64,000 nucleotides of DNA from Woeseiaceae bacterium (lineage in GTDB: Bacteria > Pseudomonadota > Gammaproteobacteria > Steroidobacterales > Woeseiaceae). Of the stretch, positions 51,837-60,043 are shown one piece after another; the first letter of the stretch is position 1; each line of letters starts with the position of its first letter. Position numbers and translations under genes: made by a program. Location of the stretch: positions 62,001 through 126,000 of the forward strand of contig JAJFKT010000010.1 of NCBI GenBank assembly GCA_021773075.1. The letters are read 5' to 3'. A model generated the notes under the pieces. The model saw only the letters and a program-made list of their open reading frames with translations, was not told where the DNA came from and did no database searches.

Positions 51837-52499
51837 TCAGTCGGCAATAACCGCGTATGGCAAATCGATCCGGGTCAGGCTGATTCCGGCCACATCCAGG
51901 TTTTCGGACAACTTGGCGACCGGGATAACGGCGAGCAGGTCAGTTCCGGCTGCATTCAGGACTTCCCCGATATCGCGACCGTGGAGAGACACCTTGTCTC
52001 CCGTGGATACCGGTTGTTCGCTCTCGAAGCGCAGAGTGCGGCGCTTCGTCGCACCCTTGAAGTGCGTTCGGGCGACGATTTCCTGGCCGGTGTAGCAGCC
52101 CTTTTCGAGGCTGATTGCATCCAGAAGATCCAAATTGAGCATATGCGGTGTGAACTGCTCCATCTGACTACCGGCGATGAACGGTTCGCCATTTCTGATC
52201 AGAATATCGGCGTCAACAGTTTGACCATCATCAATGATGTCGAACTCGACCTTTGAACGAAACCGGAATACGGTCATTCGTTTGACGATATCCTCAGCCG
52301 AATCCGCTGGCGTAGATAGTCCGTATCCAGCCTCTGTCTTGCAGACGGTGCCGAACCAGATAACGCGGCCTTTTGGATTGCACCAGGCAGCCTGAATCTT
52401 CGATTCGGACCGAAGTCGCTGTAAATCATTTGTGAGCTGCCCCTGCAAAAAATCGAAGGCGTCGGCTCCGCTGACGTTGATAGTGAAAATTTTGTGCAT
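51837..52499 (-). CDS. ygfZ: tRNA-modifying / Fe-S maintenance protein YgfZ
   Basis: Folate-dependent protein that helps maintain certain Fe-S enzymes, including MiaB-type tRNA methylthiolation. The 220-aa chain shows the N-terminal FDFLQGQLTNDLQ and the diagnostic motif EKGCYTGQEIVARTHFKG with the essential Cys. It is somewhat shorter than E. coli YgfZ (326 aa), as in many Proteobacteria. In E. coli it also neighbours sdhE-ygfX, here at 56198-56843 beyond the sdh operon. Convergent with lysS, divergent from the sdh genes. Confidence 0.9.
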   Translation of the reverse strand: MHKIFTINVSGADAFDFLQGQLTNDLQRLRSESKIQAAWCNPKGRVIWFGTVCKTEAGYGLSTPADSAEDIVKRMTVFRFRSKVEFDIIDDGQTVDADILIRNGEPFIAGSQMEQFTPHMLNLDLLDAISLEKGCYTGQEIVARTHFKGATKRRTLRFESEQPVSTGDKVSLHGRDIGEVLNAAGTDLLAVIPVAKLSENLDVAGISLTRIDLPYAVIAD

Positions 52500-52557
52500 T
52501 GATCCCTACTTGCATGTTGGTACTGCAGGTGATGTGCGCCTCTGGCATACTTCTGGA

Positions 52558-52734
52558 ATGAATCCGGATGACACACAAGATAAGGTTGCTTCTGAAGAAG
52601 CCAAGTCTGATGATAAGTCCGATGATAACGCGCCGAAAGTCGAAGAGCGCAAAAAAGAGATCGGCGGTCGCAAGGGGTTGGACCCGACACGCTATGGCGA
52701 CTGGGAAAAAGCGGGACGTTGCATCGATTTTTAA
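52558..52734 (+). CDS. Succinate dehydrogenase assembly factor 4-like protein (DUF1674)
   Basis: A 58-aa protein with a charged, disordered N-terminal half and the conserved DUF1674 ending EIGGRKGLDPTRYGDWEKAG followed by RCIDF. In mitochondria SdhAF4 binds the flavinylated SdhA and protects it until SdhB joins. Its place 50 bp before sdhC supports the same role here. The ATG at 52558 is used; the frame is open further upstream but that part has no homology. Confidence 0.85.
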   Translation: MNPDDTQDKVASEEAKSDDKSDDNAPKVEERKKEIGGRKGLDPTRYGDWEKAGRCIDF

Positions 52735-52784
52735 GGATACTATCTGAACCCCTTGGGCGACTAACAACAACGAGAAGAATATTC

Positions 52785-53162
52785 ATGACCAATAACGACA
52801 GACCGCTGTCGCCTCACATCTCGATATATCGTTGGCCCATCACAATGACGACCTCAATCCTGCATCGGGCGACTGGTGTTGCGATGAGCGTTGGATTTGT
52901 GGTGTTAGCGGTCTTGCTGTTTAGCGCGGCTTCAGGTGCAGATAGTTACAGCATCTTTGTGTCCTATTTGAATTCGCCCGTGGGGAAATTGCTGCTTATC
53001 GGCTGGAGTTTTGCGTTTTTCTTCCATCTCGCAAACGGCATCCGGCACTTCATTTGGGACAGTGGTCGCGGCTTTGAAAAACGCACAGCCAGCGCGTCGG
53101 CGTGGTTTGTATTACTGCTCGGTGTCGCGTTGACCGCTGTGTTCTGGTGGATTCGCTCATGA
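52785..53162 (+). CDS. sdhC: Succinate dehydrogenase cytochrome b556 subunit
   Basis: Membrane anchor of complex II, binding heme b and ubiquinone. From the ATG at 52785 (GAGAAG before it) the 125-aa product starts with RPLSPHISIYRWPITMTTSI, then SILHRATGVAMSVGF and the heme-region LANGIRHFIWDSGRG, with three membrane helices. Its stop overlaps the sdhD ATG by 4 bp. Confidence 0.94.
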   Translation: MTNNDRPLSPHISIYRWPITMTTSILHRATGVAMSVGFVVLAVLLFSAASGADSYSIFVSYLNSPVGKLLLIGWSFAFFFHLANGIRHFIWDSGRGFEKRTASASAWFVLLLGVALTAVFWWIRS

Positions 53163-53539
53163 GTTTGCGAACGCCGCTCGGCTCGGTCCTGGGTCTGGGC
53201 AGTGCCAAAGAGGGCACAGGTCATTTTTGGGGGCAGCGACTTTCTGGCATGGCGCTGGCTATTTTGGGGTCCTGGTTCGTATACACCCTGGCGCTGACGC
53301 CGGACTTTAGTCATGCCGCGGTGCTGGCCGAGATAGCACGGCCGGTGAATGGCGTTCTTCTATTGCTACTGTCGGTCACCATGGCCTACCACTCCAGTCT
53401 TGGCGTCCAGGTGGTTGTGGAGGATTACATCCACAGCCATGGACTTAGATTGGCGAGCCTTATCTTTTCCCGTTTCTCGCACACCTTGTTTGCGGTCGCG
53501 GCTATTTACGCAATTATCAAGATCGGACTGAGTGCATGA
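53159..53539 (+). CDS. sdhD: Succinate dehydrogenase hydrophobic membrane anchor
   Basis: Second membrane anchor of complex II. The 126-aa protein begins [20 protein letters not shown] and has three helices; the heme-side His is expected in [20 protein letters not shown]. It overlaps sdhC by ATGA and sdhA by 4 bp, so translation of all three is coupled. Confidence 0.92.
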   Translation: MSLRTPLGSVLGLGSAKEGTGHFWGQRLSGMALAILGSWFVYTLALTPDFSHAAVLAEIARPVNGVLLLLLSVTMAYHSSLGVQVVVEDYIHSHGLRLASLIFSRFSHTLFAVAAIYAIIKIGLSA

Positions 53540-55320
53540 GCGACTACGAATTTATTGACCACACTTATGACGTAGTCGTCATCGGCGCAGGTGGTGCAGG
53601 TTTGCGCGCAACATTTGGATTGGCGGAAGCCGGCTTTAATACCGCCTGTATCACTAAGGTCTTTCCAACCCGCAGCCACACTGTGGCGGCTCAAGGTGGA
53701 ATCAGCGCGGCCCTCGGCAATATGGGTGAGGACGATTGGCGCTGGCACATGTATGACACGGTTAAAGGGTCGGACTGGCTCGGTGACCAGGATGCTATCG
53801 AGTATATGTGCAAAGAAGCGCCCGATGCTGTCATCGAGCTTGAACATTACGGCGTGCCGTTTTCGCGCACCGAAGAAGGCAAGATTTATCAGCGGCCGTT
53901 CGGTGGCATGACGACGCGCTTTGGCGAAGGCACGGCGCAAAGAACCTGTGCAGCCGCTGATCGCACGGGCCATGCGATGCTGCATACGCTCTATCAACAG
54001 TCGCTGAAGCATGACGCCGAATTCTTTATCGAATATTTCGCCGTTGACCTGATCATGGAAGACGGAGCTTGTCGTGGGGTGGTTGCTATTGATCTGGCAA
54101 CGGGACGAGTGCACCGCTTTCGCTCACACCAGGTTATTCTCGCGACAGGTGGCTATGGCCGCGCATTCTTCTCCTGCACATCGGCGCATACGTGTACGGG
54201 AGATGGTAGTGCGATGGTTCTGCGCGCGGGTTTGCCCGTCCAGGATATGGAGTTCGTCCAATTTCATCCAACCGGAATTTACGGTGCCGGCATGTTGATC
54301 ACGGAGGGCTCACGCGGCGAGGGTGGCTATTTGACCAATTCTGAGGGAGAGCGCTTTATGGAACGCTACGCGCCAAACGCGAAAGACCTCGCGTCACGTG
54401 ATGTGGTCAGCCGTTCGATGACGATCGAGATTAATGAGGGGCGCGGAGTGGGCGCAGAGGCGGATCATATCAACCTGCATCTGGAACATCTGGGCCCCGA
54501 CGTTATTGAAGAACGACTGCCTGGCATTGCGGAATCGGCACGAATTTTTGCCGGCGTCGACGTGACCAAGGCTCCGATTCCCGTATTGCCGACGGTGCAC
54601 TACAACATGGGTGGCATACCGGCAAATTTTAACGGCCAGGTCGTACACAAAAAAGGCGACGATCCCGAAAGTGTTGTGGACGGTCTCATGGCTGTTGGTG
54701 AAGCGGCGTGTGTGTCGGTTCACGGTGCGAATCGCCTCGGCTCGAATTCGCTGCTGGATCTGGTCGTATTTGGTCGCGCCGCAGCGCATTATTGTGCAGA
54801 GACCATGACGCCGGGCGCACGCCACAAATCGCTGGCAGCGGATGCCGGACTCGATAGTGTCGCTCGTATCGACAAACTGCGGAATGCTGATGGCGGCCGA
54901 CCGACCGCCGAAATTCGACTCGAAATGCAGAAAGTCATGCAGGGGCACGCGGCTGTTTTTCGCACGGGTGAGACTCTGGAAAAAGGTGTTAATTTACTGA
55001 GCGAGACGTTTTCGAGTTTCGCAGACGTCGGTGTCACTGATCGCTCAATGGTCTGGAATACGGATCTTGTCGAGACCATGGAACTTGAAAATCTTTTGCT
55101 GAATGCTACTGCAACGATCGAGTCAGCTGCGAACCGACCCGAGAGTCGTGGCGCGCATGCCCGTGAGGACTTCCCTGACAGAGATGACGAAAACTGGATG
55201 AAGCACACGCTATCGTGGGTGGACGCCAGTGGAAAGGTATCGTTTGATTATCGACCCGTGCATAAAGTGACTTTGACCGACGAAGTTGAATACGTTGAAC
55301 CGAAAGCTCGCGTTTACTAG
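53536..55320 (+). CDS. sdhA: Succinate dehydrogenase flavoprotein subunit
   Basis: Catalytic subunit oxidising succinate to fumarate. The 594-aa chain has the FAD dinucleotide fold [21 protein letters not shown] in two adjoining parts, the covalent-FAD His in [15 protein letters not shown], the substrate-site segment [19 protein letters not shown] [17 protein letters not shown], and [13 protein letters not shown]. It overlaps sdhD by 4 bp. Confidence 0.97.
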   Translation: MSDYEFIDHTYDVVVIGAGGAGLRATFGLAEAGFNTACITKVFPTRSHTVAAQGGISAALGNMGEDDWRWHMYDTVKGSDWLGDQDAIEYMCKEAPDAVIELEHYGVPFSRTEEGKIYQRPFGGMTTRFGEGTAQRTCAAADRTGHAMLHTLYQQSLKHDAEFFIEYFAVDLIMEDGACRGVVAIDLATGRVHRFRSHQVILATGGYGRAFFSCTSAHTCTGDGSAMVLRAGLPVQDMEFVQFHPTGIYGAGMLITEGSRGEGGYLTNSEGERFMERYAPNAKDLASRDVVSRSMTIEINEGRGVGAEADHINLHLEHLGPDVIEERLPGIAESARIFAGVDVTKAPIPVLPTVHYNMGGIPANFNGQVVHKKGDDPESVVDGLMAVGEAACVSVHGANRLGSNSLLDLVVFGRAAAHYCAETMTPGARHKSLAADAGLDSVARIDKLRNADGGRPTAEIRLEMQKVMQGHAAVFRTGETLEKGVNLLSETFSSFADVGVTDRSMVWNTDLVETMELENLLLNATATIESAANRPESRGAHAREDFPDRDDENWMKHTLSWVDASGKVSFDYRPVHKVTLTDEVEYVEPKARVY

Positions 55321-55337
55321 GACTAATTTAGGATTTA

Positions 55338-56126
55338 TTGACAGTGGCTGAATTTAGACTTCCAAAGAACTCGCGACTTACGAAAGGCACGCATTTTCGG
55401 GCATCCGACGGCGCGAGCAACGTACGTCAATTTGCGGTGTATCGCTATGATCCGTCAAACGACACTAACCCGCGCATGGATACTTACGACATCGACATGG
55501 ATAGTTGCGGGCCGATGGTTCTTGATGTTCTTGTCAAAATCAAAAATGAGATTGATCCAACCCTGACCTTTCGTCGTTCCTGCCGTGAAGGTATTTGCGG
55601 TTCCTGTGCCATGAATATTGATGGCAGTAATACGCTGGCCTGCACGCGTGCCAATGATGAAGTCAAAGGTAAGGTCAAGATTTATCCGCTGCCGCACATG
55701 CCAGTCGTCAAAGATCTGGTCACGGATCTGACGAATTTCTATGCGCAGTACGCATCGATCAAGCCCTGGCTGCAATCGCGAACACCGCCGCCGCCGGATC
55801 AGGAGCGCCTTCAGAGCAAGGAAGATCAGGAGCTGATTAACGAACCGGCCGCATGCATTCTGTGCGCTTGTTGTTCAACGAGTTGCCCGAGTTACTGGTG
55901 GAACAGCGATCGTTATCTGGGCCCGGCGGCACTCCTGGCTTCTTACCGCTGGCTGGTCGACAGCCGCGACGACGCGACCGGCGATCGACTTGATGAGCTT
56001 GAGGATCCGTTCCGCCTGTATCGTTGCCATACGATCATGAATTGCACCCAGACCTGTCCCAAAGGCCTGAATCCAGCACAGGCGATTGCGGCGACCAAGA
56101 AGATGCTGGTCGAGCGCAAGTACTAA
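55338..56126 (+). CDS. sdhB: Succinate dehydrogenase iron-sulfur subunit
   Basis: Carries three Fe-S clusters from FAD to quinone. Cluster ligands are visible: [2Fe-2S] in [21 protein letters not shown] (two overlapping parts), [4Fe-4S] in [12 protein letters not shown] and [3Fe-4S] in [17 protein letters not shown]. The 262-aa form starts at TTG 55338 after AGGA; the GTG at 55344 is an equally possible start. It is followed by a REP-like hairpin, then sdhE. Confidence 0.96.
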   Translation: MTVAEFRLPKNSRLTKGTHFRASDGASNVRQFAVYRYDPSNDTNPRMDTYDIDMDSCGPMVLDVLVKIKNEIDPTLTFRRSCREGICGSCAMNIDGSNTLACTRANDEVKGKVKIYPLPHMPVVKDLVTDLTNFYAQYASIKPWLQSRTPPPPDQERLQSKEDQELINEPAACILCACCSTSCPSYWWNSDRYLGPAALLASYRWLVDSRDDATGDRLDELEDPFRLYRCHTIMNCTQTCPKGLNPAQAIAATKKMLVERKY

Positions 56127-56136
56127 AAGGCACTAG

Positions 56137-56169
56137 AAGGGGTCAGACACCTATGGGGTCTGACCCCTT
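56137..56169. repeat. REP-like hairpin between sdhB and sdhE
   Basis: AAGGGGTCAGAC (56137-56148) pairs perfectly with GTCTGACCCCTT (56158-56169). The unit is the same as the GGGGTCAGACCCC palindrome inside truD. The right arm runs into TTT, so it might act as a weak terminator or mRNA-stabilising hairpin separating sdhCDAB from sdhE-ygfX. A second 12-nt palindrome, CCTCTTAAGAGG (56179-56190), overlaps the sdhE ribosome site. Confidence 0.85.
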
Positions 56170-56197
56170 TAAAGACCCCCTCTTAAGAGGAATTTCA

Positions 56198-56440
56198 GTG
56201 GGTGAAGAATCGAGACTCCGGTGGCAGTGCCGACGCGGCATGCGTGAGCTCGACGAGCTGCTGCTACGCTATCTGGAAACGCGCTATGCGGAGGCCGGTA
56301 GCGACGAAAAAATGGCGTTTAAGGCAGTTTTGGCGCTTCCAGATCCGGAGTTAAACGCTTATCTATTGCAGCGACAGAATCCGCCTGCAAAATCGATCGC
56401 CGATGTCATCAATCTCATACTCAGCACACCTGAAGCCTGA
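56198..56440 (+). CDS. sdhE: FAD assembly factor SdhE
   Basis: Small protein needed for covalent FAD attachment to SdhA. I start it at the GTG at 56198 (80 aa), 7 nt after AGAGGA. The RGxxE motif needed for flavinylation is in CRRGMRELDELLLRYLE. An upstream ATG-started frame (from 56024) would run through sdhB and the palindrome and is rejected. It lies just downstream of its target operon, while in E. coli it is separate. The ygfX-like gene overlaps its end by 38 bp. Confidence 0.92.
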   Translation: MGEESRLRWQCRRGMRELDELLLRYLETRYAEAGSDEKMAFKAVLALPDPELNAYLLQRQNPPAKSIADVINLILSTPEA

Positions 56441-56843
56441 TCCCTGGTTACGTATTATTGTGCTGACGGCTGGACGCCTAACATTCGCAGCCGGTATGGT
56501 ATTGATTCTGACGATCGATATTGCAGCGCTGCTGCGTGGTTTCGCAGCGCTCCTGTGGTTGGGCTGTGCCAAATTCGAGCTTACTCGCTTGCAACGTGGC
56601 TTCAGTTCTTGCACGGCCATCCGCGTACATTTTGACGGCCGGATCGAGGTGCGAAATCCCGATGGACAATGGTGCTCTGGAGTGCTGATGGGCGGCAGTC
56701 TGCTACTGCGAAAATTCGCTTGGCTGCGCCTGCGGCCTGCAGCTGGACCACCCGTATCCGAACTCATTGCAGGGAATATTCGTGAAGACCATGACTGGCG
56801 TCGCCTGCAGGTGATTTGGCGGCACGTTGGAGCATCGCCTTGA
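56403..56843 (+). CDS. ygfX: YgfX/CptA-like membrane protein
   Basis: A 146-aa protein with two membrane segments near residues 18-55 and a basic cytoplasmic tail ending DHDWRRLQVIWRHV, like the DEAEWRDLRRIL region of E. coli YgfX. In E. coli it is encoded with sdhE (cptAB); a role as a toxin acting on MreB/FtsZ has been claimed and is disputed. The identification rests on the sdhE link and layout more than on strong similarity. It overlaps the sdhE 3' end. Confidence 0.72.
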   Translation: MSSISYSAHLKPDPWLRIIVLTAGRLTFAAGMVLILTIDIAALLRGFAALLWLGCAKFELTRLQRGFSSCTAIRVHFDGRIEVRNPDGQWCSGVLMGGSLLLRKFAWLRLRPAAGPPVSELIAGNIREDHDWRRLQVIWRHVGASP

Positions 56844-56941
56844 AGCTGCTAACATGCTGTCCCGACAACAAAAAATGACTATAGCGACTGCTTCGTTAGG
56901 AGCGCCGCGGTGCACACAGGGAACGGTGTCACAGAACAAAC

Positions 56942-57034
56942 ATGAATAAGCCCAAAATTCGAGAACTAATCGTCCTGTGGAGGGTCTATCCCGGTGTCAG
57001 TTGGCTGTGTGCTAGCGCGCGAGGGCGCGATTGA
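56942..57034 (+). other. Possible 30-codon leader peptide before rpoE
   Basis: An ATG at 56942 opens a 30-codon frame starting MNKPKIRELIV, whose TGA (57032-57034) directly abuts the rpoE ATG (57035). Coupled upstream frames are known before rpoE in E. coli (rseD). No Shine-Dalgarno site precedes it. It would not be translated from the nearby candidate sigma-E promoter, which lies inside it. Confidence 0.3.
56963..56989 (+). promoter_or_regulatory. Possible sigma-E promoter of rpoE
   Basis: AGAACTA (56962-56968) is followed after 16 bp by TCTAT (56985-56989), resembling the sigma-E consensus GGAACTT-N16-TCnnA. rpoE is autoregulated this way in relatives. The match is partial. Confidence 0.35.
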
Positions 57035-57610
57035 ATGTCAAATCAGGCTTCTGATAAGAAACTGGTCGAGCGGGTCCAGAAAGGTGATAAGGGCGCGTTT
57101 GATCTGCTTGTGCTGAAGTACCAGCACAAGATTGTCAATCTGGTTATGCGTTATGTACGGGATCCTGAGCTGGCGCTGGATATTTCTCAGGAAGCGTTCA
57201 TCAAGGCATACCGGGCGTTGCCCCGATTTCGAGGTGACAGTGCGTTTTACACGTGGATGTATCGTATCGCTGTCAATACAGCGAAAAATCATCTCGCGGC
57301 ACAGCGTCGTCGGCCAATGGATGTGGAGTTGGATTTGCAGGACCCTGAACAGTACGATTTGCACGCCAAGCTCAAGGAGACGGACACGCCCGAGGGGGTG
57401 ACACTCAGTAACGAGCTGAAAGAAACGGTTGAGCGGGCAATTGCTGCGCTGCCAGAGGATTTGCGAACCGCGATTGTCCTGCGGGAGTTGGAAGGCATGA
57501 GTTATGAGGAAATTGCAGAGACGATGGAGTGTCCTGTCGGTACTGTACGATCCAGAATTTTTCGGGCACGTGATGCGATTGGCAAGAAAGTCGGCTCGTT
57601 ATTACGCTAA
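57035..57610 (+). CDS. rpoE: ECF sigma factor RpoE (sigma-E)
   Basis: Envelope-stress sigma factor. The 191-aa protein aligns throughout with E. coli RpoE/P. aeruginosa AlgU: LVERVQKGDKGAFDLLVLKY, the sigma2 region DISQEAFIKAYRALPRFRGD and sigma4 with LRELEGMSYEEIAETMECP and VGTVRSRIFRARDAI. It is followed by its anti-sigma factor and two regulators (rseA, rseB, rseC). Confidence 0.97.
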   Translation: MSNQASDKKLVERVQKGDKGAFDLLVLKYQHKIVNLVMRYVRDPELALDISQEAFIKAYRALPRFRGDSAFYTWMYRIAVNTAKNHLAAQRRRPMDVELDLQDPEQYDLHAKLKETDTPEGVTLSNELKETVERAIAALPEDLRTAIVLRELEGMSYEEIAETMECPVGTVRSRIFRARDAIGKKVGSLLR

Positions 57611-57638
57611 GAGAACTGAGGTTTCACATAGGTGATGT

Positions 57639-58220
57639 ATGAATGACGCGATAAGAATGCAACTCTCTGCATTTGTGGACGGCGAATTACCTGATAACGA
57701 AGCAGAATTACTGCTGCGTCGGATGAGCCAGGACGCTGAATTGAGGGCGGAGGTTGCCGAATACCTGGCGATTGGCCGACTGATACGCGGCGACGTGGGT
57801 CTGGCGGGTGCTGATCAATTAAACAAACGTGTTGCAGTGGCGATCGATGATCACGAAAAACCCATCGTCGAAGAGAGCGTTGTCAGTACAGTCCGTGCTG
57901 CGGGTGCGATTCGGCCATTGGCCGGCGTGGCAATTGCAGCTACCGTGGCATTGGCTGCGATTTTTGCGTTGCAGCAAAATGCGGGTGTTGGTGAAGTGCC
58001 CACCGAGGGCCCCATTCCGATCGCTGCCGACCACGTACCTAATGTTGATGCGCAACAGGAGCGGCAGCGGCAGTTTTTTCGGAGTCACTCTGAAACTTCG
58101 ACCGAAAATGGTGCCAATAGCTTAAATTCCCGGGTTGTAACTTTGAGTTTCAGCGAGGAGATCGAGTACGAACCTGAGGTCGACGCGGACGAAAACGAAG
58201 AGGCGGCGACGCAGCCATAA
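57639..58220 (+). CDS. rseA: Anti-sigma-E factor RseA (MucA)
   Basis: Single-pass inner-membrane anti-sigma factor holding RpoE. The 193-aa protein starts with the cytoplasmic domain IRMQLSAFVDGELPDNEAEL, has a membrane segment at about residues 92-110 (IRPLAGVAIAATVALAAIF), and a periplasmic tail rich in Glu. RseP, which cuts this kind of substrate, is encoded at 15202. Its stop overlaps the rseB ATG by 1 nt. Confidence 0.92.
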   Translation: MNDAIRMQLSAFVDGELPDNEAELLLRRMSQDAELRAEVAEYLAIGRLIRGDVGLAGADQLNKRVAVAIDDHEKPIVEESVVSTVRAAGAIRPLAGVAIAATVALAAIFALQQNAGVGEVPTEGPIPIAADHVPNVDAQQERQRQFFRSHSETSTENGANSLNSRVVTLSFSEEIEYEPEVDADENEEAATQP

Positions 58221-59185
58221 TGCGAATTCAGCGGCAGAAATTCCTGGCAGGACAAGCGATCGCTATTGTATCGATTTTGGCGAGCGGGCCATTGTTCGCT
58301 GACCGTGAACCACAAGACTGGCTCAATAGTATGGGTGCGGCAGTACAATCGACCAGCTACAAAGGCACGGTCATACGGATCAAGGACGGATCTGCAGAAG
58401 CGCTAAAAGTGGTGCATACCATCAAAGATGGCGTTGTCATGGAGAAAGTCGTTGCTCAGGAGGGAAACGGCCTCGAGATCATCCGCAACGGCAATGAAGT
58501 GCATTGTATTTTGCCGGACAAGAAACACGTGTTGGTACAAGAATGGGACGATCAGTCAACCTTGTTCTCAACACTTCCCACGAGTGATATTCGATTTGGC
58601 AGCGAATATGACGTCGCTATTGTTCGTGAGGACCGTATTGCGGGAAGAGATGCGATTCTGCTCGCGATTCGACCGCATGACGGGTATCGATACGGCCACC
58701 GAATCTGGCTCGATATTGAAACCAGTTTTCCGCTACAAGCGCAGTTGATAAGCAACGGCGATGCGATCGAAGAGGTCAAATTCGCGGACATATCGCTTAA
58801 TCACGATATCCAGGCGAGCGCATTGTTGCCATCAATCAGCACTGAGAAATTTACCTGGTTCGTTCAGCCGTCGGATCATAAAGGTACAGCGGTAGAAACG
58901 CCCTGGAATAGTGACGAGTTGCCTGCCGGATTTCGCGCTATTTCGACCCATGAGGAAGTCATGGACGGCAGTGGCGAAATAGTTACTCATATCCTGTTCA
59001 GCGACGGTCTCGCCAATGTTTCTGTGTTTATTGCTGCCAATAGCGGTGAGTTGGCTACAGGACCGGCGCGTATTGGTGGTTCGAATTCATACAGCATCGT
59101 GAGCGGTGACTATGAGATCACCGCAATCGGTGAAGTGCCGGCAATGACAGTCGAGCAGGTCGCGACAACGATGCGTCGTCACTGA
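58220..59185 (+). CDS. rseB: Periplasmic regulator RseB (MucB)
   Basis: Binds RseA in the periplasm and shields it from DegS until lipid A signals arrive. The 321-aa precursor has a signal peptide to about residue 27 (LFA-D) and the family start DWLNSMGAAVQSTSYKGTV, an LolA-like N-domain and a smaller C-domain. ATG overlaps the rseA stop. In the gap downstream a possible promoter TTGATT/TGTAGA (59220-59249) precedes rseC. Confidence 0.92.
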   Translation: MRIQRQKFLAGQAIAIVSILASGPLFADREPQDWLNSMGAAVQSTSYKGTVIRIKDGSAEALKVVHTIKDGVVMEKVVAQEGNGLEIIRNGNEVHCILPDKKHVLVQEWDDQSTLFSTLPTSDIRFGSEYDVAIVREDRIAGRDAILLAIRPHDGYRYGHRIWLDIETSFPLQAQLISNGDAIEEVKFADISLNHDIQASALLPSISTEKFTWFVQPSDHKGTAVETPWNSDELPAGFRAISTHEEVMDGSGEIVTHILFSDGLANVSVFIAANSGELATGPARIGGSNSYSIVSGDYEITAIGEVPAMTVEQVATTMRRH

Positions 59186-59257
59186 CGCACAATCGACAGG
59201 CACGTTCAATTGATCTCTATTGATTTTCCGGGACTACGCATCCTGTAGACTCACCGC

Positions 59258-59713
59258 ATGCAAAACCCCAGTGGCCAGATTATTTCAGTGAGCACCGATC
59301 CAGCAGATCAGACTGTCATTGTCGAAGTCAGTTCCGACCTCAACTGCAAACGTTGTGCCGCCGGCAAAGGTTGCGGCGCTGGCCTGCTTGGCAGCCGGCC
59401 GAGCGAGCGACGTGTCGAAGCCGTCGTCGCCGATCATCTCGAAGTAAGAAATGGCGATCGGGTGAGTATCGTGTTGGAGCCTGCCAACGTCTTGCGAGCG
59501 GCCATAATTATCTATGCTTATCCATTGATCGCAGCGATGCTCGCAGCCGTGTCAGCTCACGCCATAGGTTTGAGTGACATTGCGGCCGCCATCGCCACTT
59601 TGATCGGTCTCGGGGCCGGTATTTATCTGGCGAAACTGCGTTTGCGTAGCGCAGGCTGTTTGCGTGAATTTACGCCGATGGTTGTTGCTCGCTTACCGGA
59701 GGTAGCCCACTAG
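59258..59713 (+). CDS. rseC: SoxR-reducing / sigma-E regulator RseC
   Basis: Inner-membrane protein found in sigma-E and Rsx loci. The 151-aa chain has the cysteine cluster CKRCAAGKGCGAGLLG (three Cys) near residues 29-44, then two membrane helices (about 85-130). In E. coli it helps control sigma-E and SoxR reduction. The next gene starts at the following base. Confidence 0.88.
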   Translation: MQNPSGQIISVSTDPADQTVIVEVSSDLNCKRCAAGKGCGAGLLGSRPSERRVEAVVADHLEVRNGDRVSIVLEPANVLRAAIIIYAYPLIAAMLAAVSAHAIGLSDIAAAIATLIGLGAGIYLAKLRLRSAGCLREFTPMVVARLPEVAH

Positions 59714-59956
59714 ATGGTAGTGCTTCAGTATTACACCCGGCGCGGGTGCCATCTATGTGAAGTCATGTTGGAAGAATTGCTGCCGCTGATACGTGAGAAA
59801 GCCGAAATCGAACTCTGCGATGTCGATACCGATCCTGAATGGTTGCAAGAGTACGATATCCGCGTACCCGTTGTTGCAGCAGGCCGACAGGAAATTTCCT
59901 CATACCCGCTCGATTACGCGGCGGTTGGGCGCTTTCTGAGCGTAATCGACGAATAA
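59714..59956 (+). CDS. Glutaredoxin-like protein (DUF836)
   Basis: An 80-aa thioredoxin-fold protein with a CxxC site in YYTRRGCHLCEVMLEELL (Cys12, Cys15) and the cis-Pro loop DIRVPVVAAG. It is of the DUF836 glutaredoxin-like type often found near lepA. The ATG abuts the rseC stop (TAG-ATG), so it is probably translated with it. The function is not established. Confidence 0.8.
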   Translation: MVVLQYYTRRGCHLCEVMLEELLPLIREKAEIELCDVDTDPEWLQEYDIRVPVVAAGRQEISSYPLDYAAVGRFLSVIDE

Positions 59957-59983
59957 GATGCGTAAATTGGCAGTCGATGTCGG

Positions 59984-59989
59984 TATACT
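59984..59989 (+). promoter_or_regulatory. Possible -10 box before lepA
   Basis: TATACT at 59984-59989 lies 55 bp before the lepA ATG, in CGGTATACTT. No -35 at 16-18 bp fits well (an 11-bp-spaced TTGGCA is too close). Confidence 0.3.
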
Positions 59990-60043
59990 TCGCCGCTGCA
60001 CTCTGCAGGCCTATTTTCGGGTCGCCGCTACAAAAACCCTCTC

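Noticed and set aside
56024..56197. N-terminal extension of SdhE from an ATG within sdhB
   Set aside because: It would translate sdhB out of frame and the REP hairpin; the GTG at 56198 has a good ribosome site and matches family length.
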